From assembly GCF_000383855.1 (NCBI RefSeq), contig NZ_KB912877.1:4587226-4651225 (forward strand): a DNA stretch of 64,000 nucleotides. Reading direction: 5' to 3'. Origin of the DNA: Methylobacter marinus A45. Lineage in GTDB: Bacteria > Pseudomonadota > Gammaproteobacteria > Methylococcales > Methylomonadaceae. Of this stretch, positions 52,075 through 61,123 are shown piece after piece. How positions within the stretch are numbered: the first letter of the stretch is position 1; each line of letters begins with the position of its first letter. A model generated the notes under the pieces. The model was not told where the DNA came from. It saw only the letters and a list, made by a program, of their open reading frames with translations, and did not search any database. The position numbers and the translations under genes were made by a program.

Positions 52075-54851
52075 AACCCCACCAACATAGCTAAGCCCTC
52101 TTGCGTCATCCGCACTTGGGTATATTTCAATATCTTTTCAAACACCAGTTCCAATTCGGGGGCCAGGGTTCCGCCGTCGATACTGATCAACGGTTCTCCG
52201 GAATTCAGCCGACTGGTCAGGGCATAGGTCTGGGCCATCACGGCTTCGGTCATCTGGCGTTTTAAATCCAGTTCGGCATCCAACCGTTGCTCCATGCGTA
52301 ACGCCGCCGCCTCCAATTCGGAACCCCCGACAGTTCCGGCCTTATCCGAGAATAACGACCACAGTTCCGTGACGCTTCCGGCCAGCGTACCAATCACATC
52401 GGTCACGGCAGTAAACGCCGAGGCAATGCGCTGGGTTTGAGCCTCAATTTCAGCCGTCTGCAAATCCACGGCGGCCCGAACGTCGATTTCATAGCGTTCG
52501 TTCGACAATTTCTCCATTTCAATGGTGAAATTGTTGGCCTGTTCTTGGGTTTTCAGTAGCACTTCCTGAACCCGCTTCCATTCTTCAGACCCTTCTTTAC
52601 CTGCTTCAGCGGCCGCTTTGGTTTCATCCGCCAATTCCTTTTGAGACTGCGCTGTCTCAAAACCCCCTTCCGTAACGTGATACAAACCGTCCCGGAACTC
52701 AATGAACCGGGCATGACCCTCTTTAGCCGTATCCGCCAGATATTTCTCGGCTTGCGCCAGTGATTCAAAGCCCTTTTTGGCTTCTTCCGCACTGACTTCC
52801 GCCACATTTAAGACTTTGGCCATTTTGTTGACTTCATCCGCAAAGTCAAAGCTGGAACCGGCTGCCGCTTCTACTTCCGCATCAAAATTCCTGACCTTTT
52901 CCCCTGCGAGTACATAGGAATTGGAGGCCTCATCGAAGACTAATCGACCGTCATCGACTGCCTTGTTCAGGTCTTTCATGGTGACGACGGTGACACCCGT
53001 ACGCTTACTGATCTCTTCCAGCTTGTCTTTTATTACGGGCAGCTTCTCAGCAAGGCCCTCTGTTGAGTCCTTGACGATATCTTGGGTGTTTTTATAGTCT
53101 TTCCAGGCGTTGATATTGGCGTCAATTCCCGCATACGTCCCATACGCGGCAACCGTTACGGCACCAAACGCTGCCGCCCCCGCCGCCAAACCGCCGCCGC
53201 TAAGCGCGGCTAGCATGGATGCAAACTTGGCCCCTATATCCACGGTAGCAATCGTTGTCAGTGCGTCTCCAATGGTTTTAAGTGCTTCTGACCCATCAAA
53301 CACGGCGCCCTTTAGCTGTTCAAATACCTGGGCGGCCCCCAGCATAGTACCTATCGCTTTCTGTGTACGGGCATCCAACTGATTAAATGCATCCCCACCC
53401 TCTATAAATCCCCGCACTACTGGCCCCCAGGCATCAACAATACCTGATACGACATTGGTCAGTGAGGTAAATGAATCCACCAGGAACTGGATCGCATCCT
53501 GCAACCCTTCCACCGTATTCAGATCAAGACCGTCAAAAAAACTGCCGAACTCAAAGCCCAAATCCTTCAGCGCCGCAATCAATCCCGAAAAATCAACCCC
53601 TTTGAAGGCCTCGGGCAGATTCTTGGCCATGTTGTCCAACGTTTTGGCAAATTCATCGACATAAGGCCGCATGGCTAGCAAAAACGGCTCCAGCCCGCCG
53701 CTCTCCACGATAGCGCGCAACGCTTGCAGCACGCTTGAGGAACCACTAATAACGCCGGAAAACATGCTATTTAGCTCTTTGCCGATGGCAATGGCAAGAT
53801 TCTCGAAGGAGGATTTAGCGATATCAGCTTGCTTGGCTGTTGATGCAAGACGTAAATCAACCTCTTTAGCCGCCGATCCTGTAAGGGCCATGGCCGATGC
53901 GGTAATTTCGTTAACTTTATTCAAATTATCGAAAACCGTCACCAGCTTGGGCGCCTGCTCGATGCCGAACAGTTGCCCGGCAAATACCAGCTTCTGGTTT
54001 TCATCCACTTTTTGAAAGGCGGTCGCGACATCATAGAAAATATCACGCCCCGAGCGCATGTTGCCGTTCAGGTCCAATTGCGATACACCCAGCGCCGCCA
54101 GCGCGTCCTTTACCGGTTTTGCGTCATCCACCAGCTTCAACAGTCCTGTTTTCAGGGCTTCTGCTGCCACGCCACCGTCTCTAAATACCTCGATCATGGG
54201 CGTCAATAGCCCGGTGCCTTCCTCGAACGAGAATCCCATGGTCTTCAATACGGGCGATATGCGGCTCATGCCCTCAGCCAACTGGGCAACATCGGCCGCG
54301 TAATCGTTCGACACATTATTCAATGCCTCAATATAACGCGAGGCGGACGAGGCTTCGCTGCCAAATCCCTTGATTGCCGAAATAAGGATTTCCGATGCGT
54401 TCGCCGCCTCAACATCACCGGCTATCATCAGATCCAGCGCGTTTTTTTGCAGGAGAGCAGCCTCTTCAGCGGTAAACCCGGCCTGTTTGAAATTGGCGAT
54501 ACCCTGTAAAATTTCGGCCGATGAAACACCATATTGCTCGGATAATTCCATTACTGAATCAGTATATTCCTCAATCCTTGGATCGATGTCGGTTAGCACC
54601 TTGGCTAAATCGATCTGCGCCTGCTCGAACTCCGAGGCCTTGACCATGGCATAACCGCCATAAACACCGGCCAAAGACACGATGGCCGCTTCGGCCTTGA
54701 CCGCATAATCGGCAATTTCAGACAGTGGCTCGGTAATATTACTTGCGGCGCCAGTCAGTCTGTTCAGATTGTCGGCGGCGGACGATATCCCGCTGCCGGT
54801 CTGGTCGACGGCGCCGAAAATAATTTCAATCGTTCGGGATATATCAGCCAT
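52071..54851 (-). CDS. Phage tail tape measure protein
   Basis: A 926-residue tape measure protein. The N-terminal ~400 residues resemble the TP901/TMP core domain (F-E-Q-A-Q-I-D-L-A-K-V-L, E-Q-Y-G-V-S-S-A-E-I-L-Q-G, A-N-A-S-E-I-L-I-S-A-I-K-G-F). The middle part is helical, with a hydrophobic Gly/Ala segment (~565-600). The C-terminal part is coiled coil. It sets tail length and is injected with DNA. Its ATG overlaps the stop of the T-like frame by one base (TAATG). Confidence 0.92.
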   Translation of the reverse strand: MADISRTIEIIFGAVDQTGSGISSAADNLNRLTGAASNITEPLSEIADYAVKAEAAIVSLAGVYGGYAMVKASEFEQAQIDLAKVLTDIDPRIEEYTDSVMELSEQYGVSSAEILQGIANFKQAGFTAEEAALLQKNALDLMIAGDVEAANASEILISAIKGFGSEASSASRYIEALNNVSNDYAADVAQLAEGMSRISPVLKTMGFSFEEGTGLLTPMIEVFRDGGVAAEALKTGLLKLVDDAKPVKDALAALGVSQLDLNGNMRSGRDIFYDVATAFQKVDENQKLVFAGQLFGIEQAPKLVTVFDNLNKVNEITASAMALTGSAAKEVDLRLASTAKQADIAKSSFENLAIAIGKELNSMFSGVISGSSSVLQALRAIVESGGLEPFLLAMRPYVDEFAKTLDNMAKNLPEAFKGVDFSGLIAALKDLGFEFGSFFDGLDLNTVEGLQDAIQFLVDSFTSLTNVVSGIVDAWGPVVRGFIEGGDAFNQLDARTQKAIGTMLGAAQVFEQLKGAVFDGSEALKTIGDALTTIATVDIGAKFASMLAALSGGGLAAGAAAFGAVTVAAYGTYAGIDANINAWKDYKNTQDIVKDSTEGLAEKLPVIKDKLEEISKRTGVTVVTMKDLNKAVDDGRLVFDEASNSYVLAGEKVRNFDAEVEAAAGSSFDFADEVNKMAKVLNVAEVSAEEAKKGFESLAQAEKYLADTAKEGHARFIEFRDGLYHVTEGGFETAQSQKELADETKAAAEAGKEGSEEWKRVQEVLLKTQEQANNFTIEMEKLSNERYEIDVRAAVDLQTAEIEAQTQRIASAFTAVTDVIGTLAGSVTELWSLFSDKAGTVGGSELEAAALRMEQRLDAELDLKRQMTEAVMAQTYALTSRLNSGEPLISIDGGTLAPELELVFEKILKYTQVRMTQEGLAMLVGL

Positions 54852-54991
54852 TACTTGGTTTTAGTCCGCTTGTTTTTTTCACGATAATACAATTCCCACA
54901 GGGCCATTTCCGTGCCGGTAATCTCACCGCCTGGGAACAGGCTGGGCTTGTGTTGGTACAGAAATCCGCCGCGCAGGTCCAGCAGTGCCAT
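54851..54991 (-). CDS. T-like frame of the tail assembly chaperone
   Basis: A 46-residue frame (M-A-L-L-D-L-R-G-G-F at start, then G-G-E-I-T-G-T-E-M-A-L-W-E-L-Y-Y-R-E-K). It begins at the ATG overlapping the stop of the chaperone gene (TGATG) in the -1 frame, and it ends overlapping the tape measure ATG. The position and size match the gpT part of lambda gpGT, made by -1 frameshifting. A run of five G lies at the junction. Confidence 0.7.
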   Translation of the reverse strand: MALLDLRGGFLYQHKPSLFPGGEITGTEMALWELYYREKNKRTKTK

Positions 54992-55455
54992 CAGCCCCCT
55001 GACACTTTCATCTTGCCAGAGGGCTTTGATTTTTTTATGTCCATGCCCTGCCCGGTCAAATACAGAATCTTATTCGTCAGCGTATAAAAATCGATCGGAC
55101 GGGTTTCCGCCAGCTTTACCGCGACATCGAGCGTGATAACCGGATCAACGCTGCACTGCACCAGCATCTCCAATCGCTTGATGATGTCGCTGTGCGTCTC
55201 CTTGCTGATGCCGATGGCCTTTTGCAGCTCGGCGACCTGATCGGTATCAGCGGCGATGGCTTTGATGATGGTATCGATGTTCTTGTGCTTACTTCCTGCA
55301 TCGATACTGGCGGCCATTTCATTGGCCGTCTGGCCTCGCACCCGCCAGACCGCTGTCTCGCCGTCTTCGAACCAATGGGCGAGCCCGGGAACAGGAACCG
55401 ACTCCGTTCTGGGCTCGAATGCCGTGGCCATGAATTTCTGGCTATTGAACGCCAT
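54991..55455 (-). CDS. Phage tail assembly chaperone (gpG-like)
   Basis: A 154-residue protein. It opens M-A-F-N-S-Q-K-F-M-A-T-A-F-E-P-R-T-E and has an E-L-Q-K-A-I-G-I-S helix, then ends K-M-K-V-S-G-G. The size and location (after the tail tube, before the tape measure) match siphophage chaperones that hold the tape measure during tail assembly. The stop lies in a G-rich junction with the T-like frame, allowing a longer GT product. The start overlaps the upstream tail tube gene by one base. Confidence 0.8.
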   Translation of the reverse strand: MAFNSQKFMATAFEPRTESVPVPGLAHWFEDGETAVWRVRGQTANEMAASIDAGSKHKNIDTIIKAIAADTDQVAELQKAIGISKETHSDIIKRLEMLVQCSVDPVITLDVAVKLAETRPIDFYTLTNKILYLTGQGMDIKKSKPSGKMKVSGG

Positions 55456-56438
55456 CAGATGCTAACCTCGATAGACTCGGATTCAGCCGAAATGGTGCAT
55501 GCCGCCTGGATGTTGTCACCGGCCGGAAATGTCCGGCTGATGCCCAGTTTGCCCTGCGTCAGCATGTAGGACGATTTGTACCGATCCGGAAAGAATTTAA
55601 ACCAGAGAATGGCGTTTTTCAGCCCGACCAGCGCATCGCCGATGCCATCATTCAGAAAGGCCGTAAATGACGCCTGACCGAGTGAACTGGATGTTGAACC
55701 GAGCGTACTGCCATAAACTTGCGTCGAGGACACCGAGTGCGAGGTTTCCGCCGGCACGAAATCGGACGACAACTGCACATCAGCGAAGATCGGATCGGCA
55801 TAGGACGCGTAAACCGCTTTTGGCACACCGCCGGTATGGATCAGCGGCAGAGCCGATGCAAACGTGACCTCTGCATTGGCATAATCAATCTCGAAAATAG
55901 GATAGTCGTATCGCTCCTGATGCACACCGACAACCTGAACGATTTCCGCATCATCCACAGCGGCCGCATCGACACTCGTGGTACGCACCTGGCCTATTTC
56001 GATAGAGCCGACCGGGATCAATGGAGGACCGCCTGCCGCGCCGCGCGTTTCGCTGAACTCCGTGCCATCATTGCCGGAAACGGCTTCGATGGTGCCGTCG
56101 CTTTTGACGGTAATAGAAGTGATATTATGCGTGTCGGTCATCAGTCCACGCGTGATCGACACATCGGTATCCGCCGCGACCGCGACCTTGACGCCAGCTA
56201 AATAGCAGGTTAGCGCGGCGACATCGACCATATCATTGGTATTGGATACCGCCGGCGTGATGGCGCCGCCTGTGATCAGTCCATTCGGGCGCACGTCGGG
56301 CGCATAGCCGGATTTTTTGGAAAACAGCGTTGCGGATGATGTGAACACAGTCGCATCGCCTGAATCGGCCAAGGCGGACATCGTGTAAACATTTTGCCCG
56401 GCCTCGTATTGTAGTTTCGCATTTTCGGCATTTGCCAT
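55455..56438 (-). CDS. Phage major tail tube protein
   Basis: About 327 residues from the ATG at 56438, preceded by a strong CGGAGATTACA; an upstream in-frame Met at 56489 is unlikely. The protein is Ser/Thr/Ala-rich with beta-strand character. The large size and the position between the U-like and chaperone genes identify it as the tail tube subunit (lambda gpV position). It contains T-F-A-S-A-L-P-L-I-H-T-G-G-V-P and ends A-C-T-I-S-A-E-S-E-S-I-E-V-S-I. Confidence 0.75.
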   Translation of the reverse strand: MANAENAKLQYEAGQNVYTMSALADSGDATVFTSSATLFSKKSGYAPDVRPNGLITGGAITPAVSNTNDMVDVAALTCYLAGVKVAVAADTDVSITRGLMTDTHNITSITVKSDGTIEAVSGNDGTEFSETRGAAGGPPLIPVGSIEIGQVRTTSVDAAAVDDAEIVQVVGVHQERYDYPIFEIDYANAEVTFASALPLIHTGGVPKAVYASYADPIFADVQLSSDFVPAETSHSVSSTQVYGSTLGSTSSSLGQASFTAFLNDGIGDALVGLKNAILWFKFFPDRYKSSYMLTQGKLGISRTFPAGDNIQAACTISAESESIEVSI

Positions 56439-56507
56439 TGTAATCTCCGTTAAAAAAGACCGCCGAGGCGGCAAAATATTAAAGGGCAACCGTGCCTGTC
56501 CCGGATG

Positions 56508-56942
56508 CTAGACAACATAGGGATCACCCACAACGGTCGTGTAATTAATCAAGAAAATGACGGTCAGCGTCGTGTAATCGCTTCCGTCCGCCGGGTACTG
56601 CGGCGATTTGGTGGCCGCTGTGACCTTGTCCACCAGACCGCCAAAGGTACGGTCCTTGCCGATCCCGATCATCGTGGTGATGATCTCGCCCATCAGCTCA
56701 TTGGCCGACGCGCTCGGATTATCGCTGCCGTGTTTCCAGATGCATTCCAGCGCCAGCGGGAACTGCAACTGCTCCTTGCCATAGCGTGATTCCAGCAGTT
56801 GATCCTCGCCGTCCCAGATCGAAATAAACCGGTCGTTGCTTTCGCCCAGGTTGCGCTTGGCCCGCTCGATGTCCAGATTCGACAGCGGCGCCGCGCGGTC
56901 GGTGAATGCCGCTATTATCCGTTCGCGTATCGTCTCAGCCAT
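56508..56942 (-). CDS. Phage minor tail protein U-like (tail terminator)
   Basis: A 144-residue protein. It opens M-A-E-T-I-R-E-R-I-I-A-A-F-T-D-R-A, ends L-T-V-I-F-L-I-N-Y-T-T-V-V-G-D-P-Y, and has F-P-L-A-L-E-C-I-W-K-H-G in the middle, features of the phage tail terminator group. It overlaps the Z-like gene by 8 bases. It caps the tail tube and sets the joint to the head in lambda-type phages. Confidence 0.7.
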   Translation of the reverse strand: MAETIRERIIAAFTDRAAPLSNLDIERAKRNLGESNDRFISIWDGEDQLLESRYGKEQLQFPLALECIWKHGSDNPSASANELMGEIITTMIGIGKDRTFGGLVDKVTAATKSPQYPADGSDYTTLTVIFLINYTTVVGDPYVV

Positions 56943-57522
56943 TGTTTAGCCCCAATAAGTAGTCAACCTGGTGCGCCAGCTCGCGCTGAAGGCGAGCCGC
57001 CGATGTGGTTTCGACCTCATACGCCAATCCGGGCGTTTGATCATAGATCGAGCTGAGAAACGGTCCTTTTAATTCATCGATAGGCAACCGATCTCCGCCC
57101 CGCCGCTGAAACAGGCCGATATAACCGTTCGGCATGACCGCGAAAAACGCATGGCGGAAGCGCGTCGGCGGCTGATCCCGCCAGACCTTGACCGATACGC
57201 CATTGCCACGGCCGCCGGCCTGGAAATTGGCGGCGCTCGGGTTGGTGCTGAACGCGGCCAGCGGCATGCGGCCGCTCTGCATCCGCATCGTTGCCCCCAG
57301 CGCATAGTTTTTGGCACGCGCCTTGGTGATTTTGCTTTTGATCATGGCCGACTTCAGCGTGACTTTTTCGCCAATCCTCTTAGCAGTCAACGTTACAGCG
57401 CCGTCCAGTGTACGGTTAAGCGATACGCGTATGGCCTTTTCGGCGCCGTGTTTGACGTTCTCCAGCAAACGATAAATTTCATCAACCTGCTGTTGATCAA
57501 TCTGTACGTTAATGCTCGCCAT
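56935..57522 (-). CDS. Prophage minor tail protein Z
   Basis: A 195-residue gpZ-family protein. R-V-S-L-N-R-T-L-D-G-A-V-T-L-T-A-K-R-I-G-E-K-V-T-L-K and the later R-H-A-F-F-A-V-M-P-N-G-Y-I-G-L-F-Q-R-R-G match the Pfam family. In lambda Z helps connect the tail to the head. It overlaps the connector gene by one base and the U-like gene by 8 bases. Confidence 0.88.
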   Translation of the reverse strand: MASINVQIDQQQVDEIYRLLENVKHGAEKAIRVSLNRTLDGAVTLTAKRIGEKVTLKSAMIKSKITKARAKNYALGATMRMQSGRMPLAAFSTNPSAANFQAGGRGNGVSVKVWRDQPPTRFRHAFFAVMPNGYIGLFQRRGGDRLPIDELKGPFLSSIYDQTPGLAYEVETTSAARLQRELAHQVDYLLGLNNG

Positions 57523-57818
57523 TAGCTCACCACACAGCTGGCAAACTGGCCGTCATTGGCGATGATGTCATCAACCGTGTATTTCACGCCGTTGTGCGTG
57601 AACTTCATGCCTTTTTTCAGGCCCGGCGCATCGGCCACGGCCACATCAATTCTTTTGCGGCCCTCCTGCACATGCGCCTCGCCGGAAAATACAGGTTCCA
57701 AGTAATCATCTACAAATGCCTTGATCTCGATATCGCCGGCTTTGGCGTGATAAGTCACATCGTCGCCGAGCGTCTCGGTAAACAGCGAGTCAGGCATCAG
57801 GGAATAAAAATCAGTCAT
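57522..57818 (-). CDS. Head-tail connector protein (gpFII-like)
   Basis: A 98-residue protein. It has M-T-D-F-Y-S-L-M-P-D-S-L-F, a beta-rich middle part (A-F-V-D-D-Y-L-E-P-V-F) and a D-D-I-I-A-N-D-G-Q end that resembles short lambda FII-type or phage attachment proteins. Location directly before Z supports the call. Confidence 0.65.
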   Translation of the reverse strand: MTDFYSLMPDSLFTETLGDDVTYHAKAGDIEIKAFVDDYLEPVFSGEAHVQEGRKRIDVAVADAPGLKKGMKFTHNGVKYTVDDIIANDGQFASCVVS

Positions 57819-57830
57819 AATAAAAATCAG

Positions 57831-58127
57831 TCATTTGGAATGCCACACTGTGACGGTCATATCGCCGTCGATCTGATATTTCTCATCACCGACTGCGACC
57901 AGGCAATAGAGTCGGTATTTGACATCCGCCACGCCCCCGCGCACCAATTGCACGACGGTTGCGCCATTGGTCGTTGGCGAGCCAATCAGCATGGACGGCG
58001 AATCGGCATCGGCGCCTTCGATAACCGCGATGCCGACTTCAACAACACTGTCGAACGCCGGGATGATTTCGGAAAAATCGAAAACAACAGGGATGATTTC
58101 CGCCGGAACTTTGCTGTTTATCTTCAT
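57831..58127 (-). CDS. Small phage protein with beta-sandwich pattern
   Basis: A 98-residue protein. The pattern S-P-S-M-L-I-G-S-P-T-T-N-G-A-T-V-V-Q-L-V-R-G-G-V-A-D-V-K-Y-R-L resembles the small Ig-like proteins that precede head-tail connectors in many prophages (sometimes annotated as fibre-tail adaptor). It overlaps the Ala-rich protein gene by 4 bases. Function not established. Confidence 0.6.
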   Translation of the reverse strand: MKINSKVPAEIIPVVFDFSEIIPAFDSVVEVGIAVIEGADADSPSMLIGSPTTNGATVVQLVRGGVADVKYRLYCLVAVGDEKYQIDGDMTVTVWHSK

Positions 58128-58681
58128 GCGACCGCCTGTAATGTGTAATTGCGCGCAGGCGCATTGATGGCATAGTTGCGCTCGGGCGGCCGTAACGTAT
58201 ATTTTTCAATGAGCCGGTCTGAGAATAAGTCGTCCATTGTCAAGTCGCCGGATGCCAACGCCTGAGCCACGGCAGAAGCGCCAAGATCGACTTGCGCCGT
58301 CAGATCGGCCTCGGCCGAAACCAACGCGGCAGCCTGGCCGGACAGTGCTGTCGATACATGCGCGGCCAGATTGCCGGATGCATCAGCTACGGCGGTGGCA
58401 GCGCCGGACATATTGATTTGAGCAGTTAATGCACCATTGGCCAATGCTACAGCGGCAGCAGAGCCTTCAAGGCTAATGTCCATGGATAGTGCGCCGGCGG
58501 CGCTTGATTGCATGACGGCCGCCGCAGAGAGCGAGATAACAGTTTTCAGGGAGCCGGCGGCAGCGGCTGTCGCTGTAGCGGCACCATCCAGGGCGACCGC
58601 AGCAGCCGGCACTTGAATGTAGCTACCACCAGGGATAAACCCACTCCCAGACACATAGCCAAGACCAGGAACAAATAACAT
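58124..58681 (-). CDS. Alanine-rich phage protein with six 20-residue repeats
   Basis: A 185-residue protein. After V-P-G-L-G-Y-V-S-G-S-G-F come six tandem units of about 20 residues, each of the form L-x-G-x-A-A-x-A-x-A-x-G-x-L-x-x-x-I-x, running from ~30 to ~150. The last ~30 residues (R-P-P-E-R-N-Y-A-I-N-A-P-A-R-N-Y-T-L) repeat R-N-Y, perhaps an attachment segment. It looks like a filamentous beta-roll or fibrous linker of a tail appendage. It overlaps neighbours by 1 and 4 bases. Confidence 0.65.
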   Translation of the reverse strand: MLFVPGLGYVSGSGFIPGGSYIQVPAAAVALDGAATATAAAAGSLKTVISLSAAAVMQSSAAGALSMDISLEGSAAAVALANGALTAQINMSGAATAVADASGNLAAHVSTALSGQAAALVSAEADLTAQVDLGASAVAQALASGDLTMDDLFSDRLIEKYTLRPPERNYAINAPARNYTLQAVA

Positions 58682-60042
58682 CAGATTACCGTAACCTGTG
58701 GGTCGATGTAGACCGTTGTCGATGGTTTAGCCAACGCCACGCGCACTCTTGCAAAGCCCTGCTGCTCAACCGTTACCGATTTACTGAGCGTATGCGTTAT
58801 CTCGTCCATGATGCCTGTCCACGCCTCTGCTGTATCCGCCAGATCGCTGCCTGAAGCCAGCATGTCAAGCGCATTAGTGCCGGACGCGACGGGCGCAGAT
58901 ATTGCCCTGGTGATCAGCGTGTTTTCTGTCTCACTCATATACTCAACTTCAACCCAAGCTTCATTATCTTTCAATGCCGAAACACCCGTGTGCGCGAAAT
59001 CTACTGAAAGAGCTTTACTGCCTGTTGAGTCGATGGCAACATTGAACCATGGGGAATACAGCGGATAGTGCCTACTTGCATACGCACTAGACACCATCAT
59101 CAGCGACAACGGGTCATCAGTGCCATCAGTGTCAGAAAACGTAGCGCCACCCGATGCAGGATAAACGCCGGTGTTATAACTGATGAGTCCTGCGCCGCCT
59201 TGGTAATTGTATTGATAGGCGTTATCGTCTGTATCGGTGCCGCAGGCGTGTAGCTCGTATTCAAGATACCCAGGTCCGGGGTGAGTGCCAGTTCCTAACG
59301 TGCCAGGAACCAAGCAATGCACAAACAGCATTCGGCTTGCATGACTCTTCACTGCGCTGGCGTCATATAGCGCGCTCCCGTAACTGAAATCACATCCAGC
59401 AAGGCGCATCTCCCCCATTATACCTGTCATAATTTTTGCGTTGAATATAGCATTAGGAGCATGCCCTGTTTCACCGATACTACAATTCGTCATTGTTGTT
59501 TTTGCGCCGCATGGAACAATTCCCTGGCCTCCATTACCGAAGCTGATCGAGCAGTTGTTAAGATCGATCTCAATGGCGCTGCTGGAATTTGCACTTCGGC
59601 CCAAGATGAAATAGGACGCACCTGCCGAATGGAGTAACGTGAATGCGCAGTTTGAAAACGACAGGATGGAGTTGTTGTCCCCTAGTTGGAGATTGATGTT
59701 GGTCCCGCCTGAAGGATTTACGCCGATAACGAAAGCAACGCCAAAGCAATACAGATTGCCGTCTATTTTGACATTAGCCCCGAGTATGTGGGATGTGCTG
59801 ATGATGGCACCTGCTTCGAGCAAACCAGATGTGCGGTTCACTGATAACAGTTTGACGTAAGCACCGAATGACAGAGTTAATGCTGCGTTATTCAGCTCAT
59901 TGTGATCTGACGCAACATAAAATATATCGCCGTCGGCCTCGGTCACAGCCGTTAAGCAAGCCGTAATCGTAGTGAATGCGTCAGCCCATGAACTACCATC
60001 TCCCACCCCTGCCGCATCCGAGTAAATGTAATACTCAGCCAT
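58681..60042 (-). CDS. Phage spike-like beta-helix protein
   Basis: A 453-residue protein. It starts with a short Y-Y-I-Y-S-D-A-A-G-V-G-D-G-S-S-W-A-D-A-F motif typical of phage beta-helix proteins and continues with many N-C-A-F / N-C-S-I turns that suit a right-handed beta-helix with stacked Asn/Cys. No catalytic residues can be assigned. The C-terminal 130 residues appear to be a separate beta-sandwich. Likely a receptor-binding tail spike. Confidence 0.7.
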   Translation of the reverse strand: MAEYYIYSDAAGVGDGSSWADAFTTITACLTAVTEADGDIFYVASDHNELNNAALTLSFGAYVKLLSVNRTSGLLEAGAIISTSHILGANVKIDGNLYCFGVAFVIGVNPSGGTNINLQLGDNNSILSFSNCAFTLLHSAGASYFILGRSANSSSAIEIDLNNCSISFGNGGQGIVPCGAKTTMTNCSIGETGHAPNAIFNAKIMTGIMGEMRLAGCDFSYGSALYDASAVKSHASRMLFVHCLVPGTLGTGTHPGPGYLEYELHACGTDTDDNAYQYNYQGGAGLISYNTGVYPASGGATFSDTDGTDDPLSLMMVSSAYASRHYPLYSPWFNVAIDSTGSKALSVDFAHTGVSALKDNEAWVEVEYMSETENTLITRAISAPVASGTNALDMLASGSDLADTAEAWTGIMDEITHTLSKSVTVEQQGFARVRVALAKPSTTVYIDPQVTVI

Positions 60043-60481
60043 TCAATACCTCCGTGGCACGATCCTGTGTCAGAAGTTCAGCCTGAACGAAATAGTTAAT
60101 GCCCGCGATCACATCAGGATTTGTTAAATAAACCGCCGGTGCCTCGCTCAGCAAGGATAAAAAATCCTCTATAACCACATCATTTTTAGCAGCTGTCCGA
60201 ATGGCTAGCCTTTCGGCCTGAGTGAATAAATTAAGGAACTCATACTTGCTGAACGGTAAGATGAAGTTCTCAGCCTCAAGCGCCGCCGCCTCTCGTCTGT
60301 CAATCTCGGTACCCATAACCTGAGCGCGCAATTCGGCGGCAAGATTTATGTCTGCGCCGGCCTGAGCGATATAAATATGGTCATGTTTGAATCCTGTATG
60401 ATCCGTGTGTTGCTCGTGCACGAGCAGCGTTCCATTCGCTTGCGGCTGTGATGTTAAAATGACTGTCGAGAGTATTGGCAT
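60035..60481 (-). CDS. Small phage protein of unknown function
   Basis: A 148-residue protein. It has an N-terminal beta-rich part (L-S-T-V-I-L-T-S-Q-P-Q-A-N-G-T-L-L-V-H-E-Q-H) and a helical C-terminal half (F-L-N-L-F-T-Q-A-E-R-L-A-I-R). The position just before a spike gene and the helical half make an adaptor or chaperone role possible, but I do not recognise a family. Its stop overlaps the spike gene by 8 bases. Confidence 0.55.
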   Translation of the reverse strand: MPILSTVILTSQPQANGTLLVHEQHTDHTGFKHDHIYIAQAGADINLAAELRAQVMGTEIDRREAAALEAENFILPFSKYEFLNLFTQAERLAIRTAAKNDVVIEDFLSLLSEAPAVYLTNPDVIAGINYFVQAELLTQDRATEVLNG

Positions 60482-60483
60482 CG

Positions 60484-60654
60484 TTACGCCCAGTTATTTC
60501 TATTATCGAAGTTAAAATAATCTTCCAGTTTGAAACGCATTTTTTGCTGTGGTAGCAATTTATCTTTATCGCAATAGGCCGACGCTCTATTGCCTAAATT
60601 TAAAATATCCCTATCTAATTCATCATCTCTGCTTTCATCAGCCGGTTCGGCCAC
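60484..60654 (-). CDS. Tiny phage protein translationally coupled to fibre gene
   Basis: A 56-residue protein starting with GTG at 60654; its start base is the last base of the stop (TAGTG) of the upstream gene. The sequence is acidic then basic and ends R-F-K-L-E-D-Y-F-N-F-D-N-R-N-N-W-A. No family recognised. The tight coupling is the main evidence that it is translated. Confidence 0.45.
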   Translation of the reverse strand: MAEPADESRDDELDRDILNLGNRASAYCDKDKLLPQQKMRFKLEDYFNFDNRNNWA

Positions 60655-61067
60655 TAATTGTCGATCTGCACGGTCAGCGCGCCGGCTGCAAAATCTGGCG
60701 TCGATCCGCTGGTGATGTTGCGAGGCACTGTCAATGCCGCATAAACCAACAGGTTGCCATTTGCACTGGCATCCCAGATGCCAAAATGCGTGACGGTGCC
60801 CCAATCGGCTGTCACTTCCGGAAACGTGATGGCGTTAGTATTGGCCGTGGTGCCGTTTCCTCCGACAGCCGCATCCCAGTTCGAATCATCCGGGGCCACA
60901 GAAACGCGCGCATAACCGCCGCCCGACACTTCCGCTACCGTGCCGGTCTCGCCGTCGGATACGGCTGTCATAAGGCCAACGTAGAGCGCCGCCGGCTTGG
61001 TGAATGAACCGGTTCTGAAAATATGCTTCAGGATCTCTTCTTCTAAATAATTAGTGAATGCTGACAT
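60654..61067 (-). CDS. Phage tail fibre/structural protein (Gp80-like)
   Basis: A 137-residue protein. It shows the pattern N-Y-L-E-E-E-I-L-K-H-I-F-R-T-G-S-F-T-K-P-A-A-L-Y-V-G-L-M-T, then S-G-G-G-Y-A-R-V-S-V and V-T-H-F-G-I-W-D-A, and ends F-A-A-G-A-L-T-V-Q-I-D-N, characteristic of a small structural family common in prophages and often annotated as tail fibre. It starts the fibre cassette downstream of the lysis genes. Confidence 0.78.
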   Translation of the reverse strand: MSAFTNYLEEEILKHIFRTGSFTKPAALYVGLMTAVSDGETGTVAEVSGGGYARVSVAPDDSNWDAAVGGNGTTANTNAITFPEVTADWGTVTHFGIWDASANGNLLVYAALTVPRNITSGSTPDFAAGALTVQIDN

Positions 61068-61123
61068 TGACGCCTCTTAATTGTTTTTCTCACTACAGTT
61101 AAAAAATTATATTTTGATGCCGA

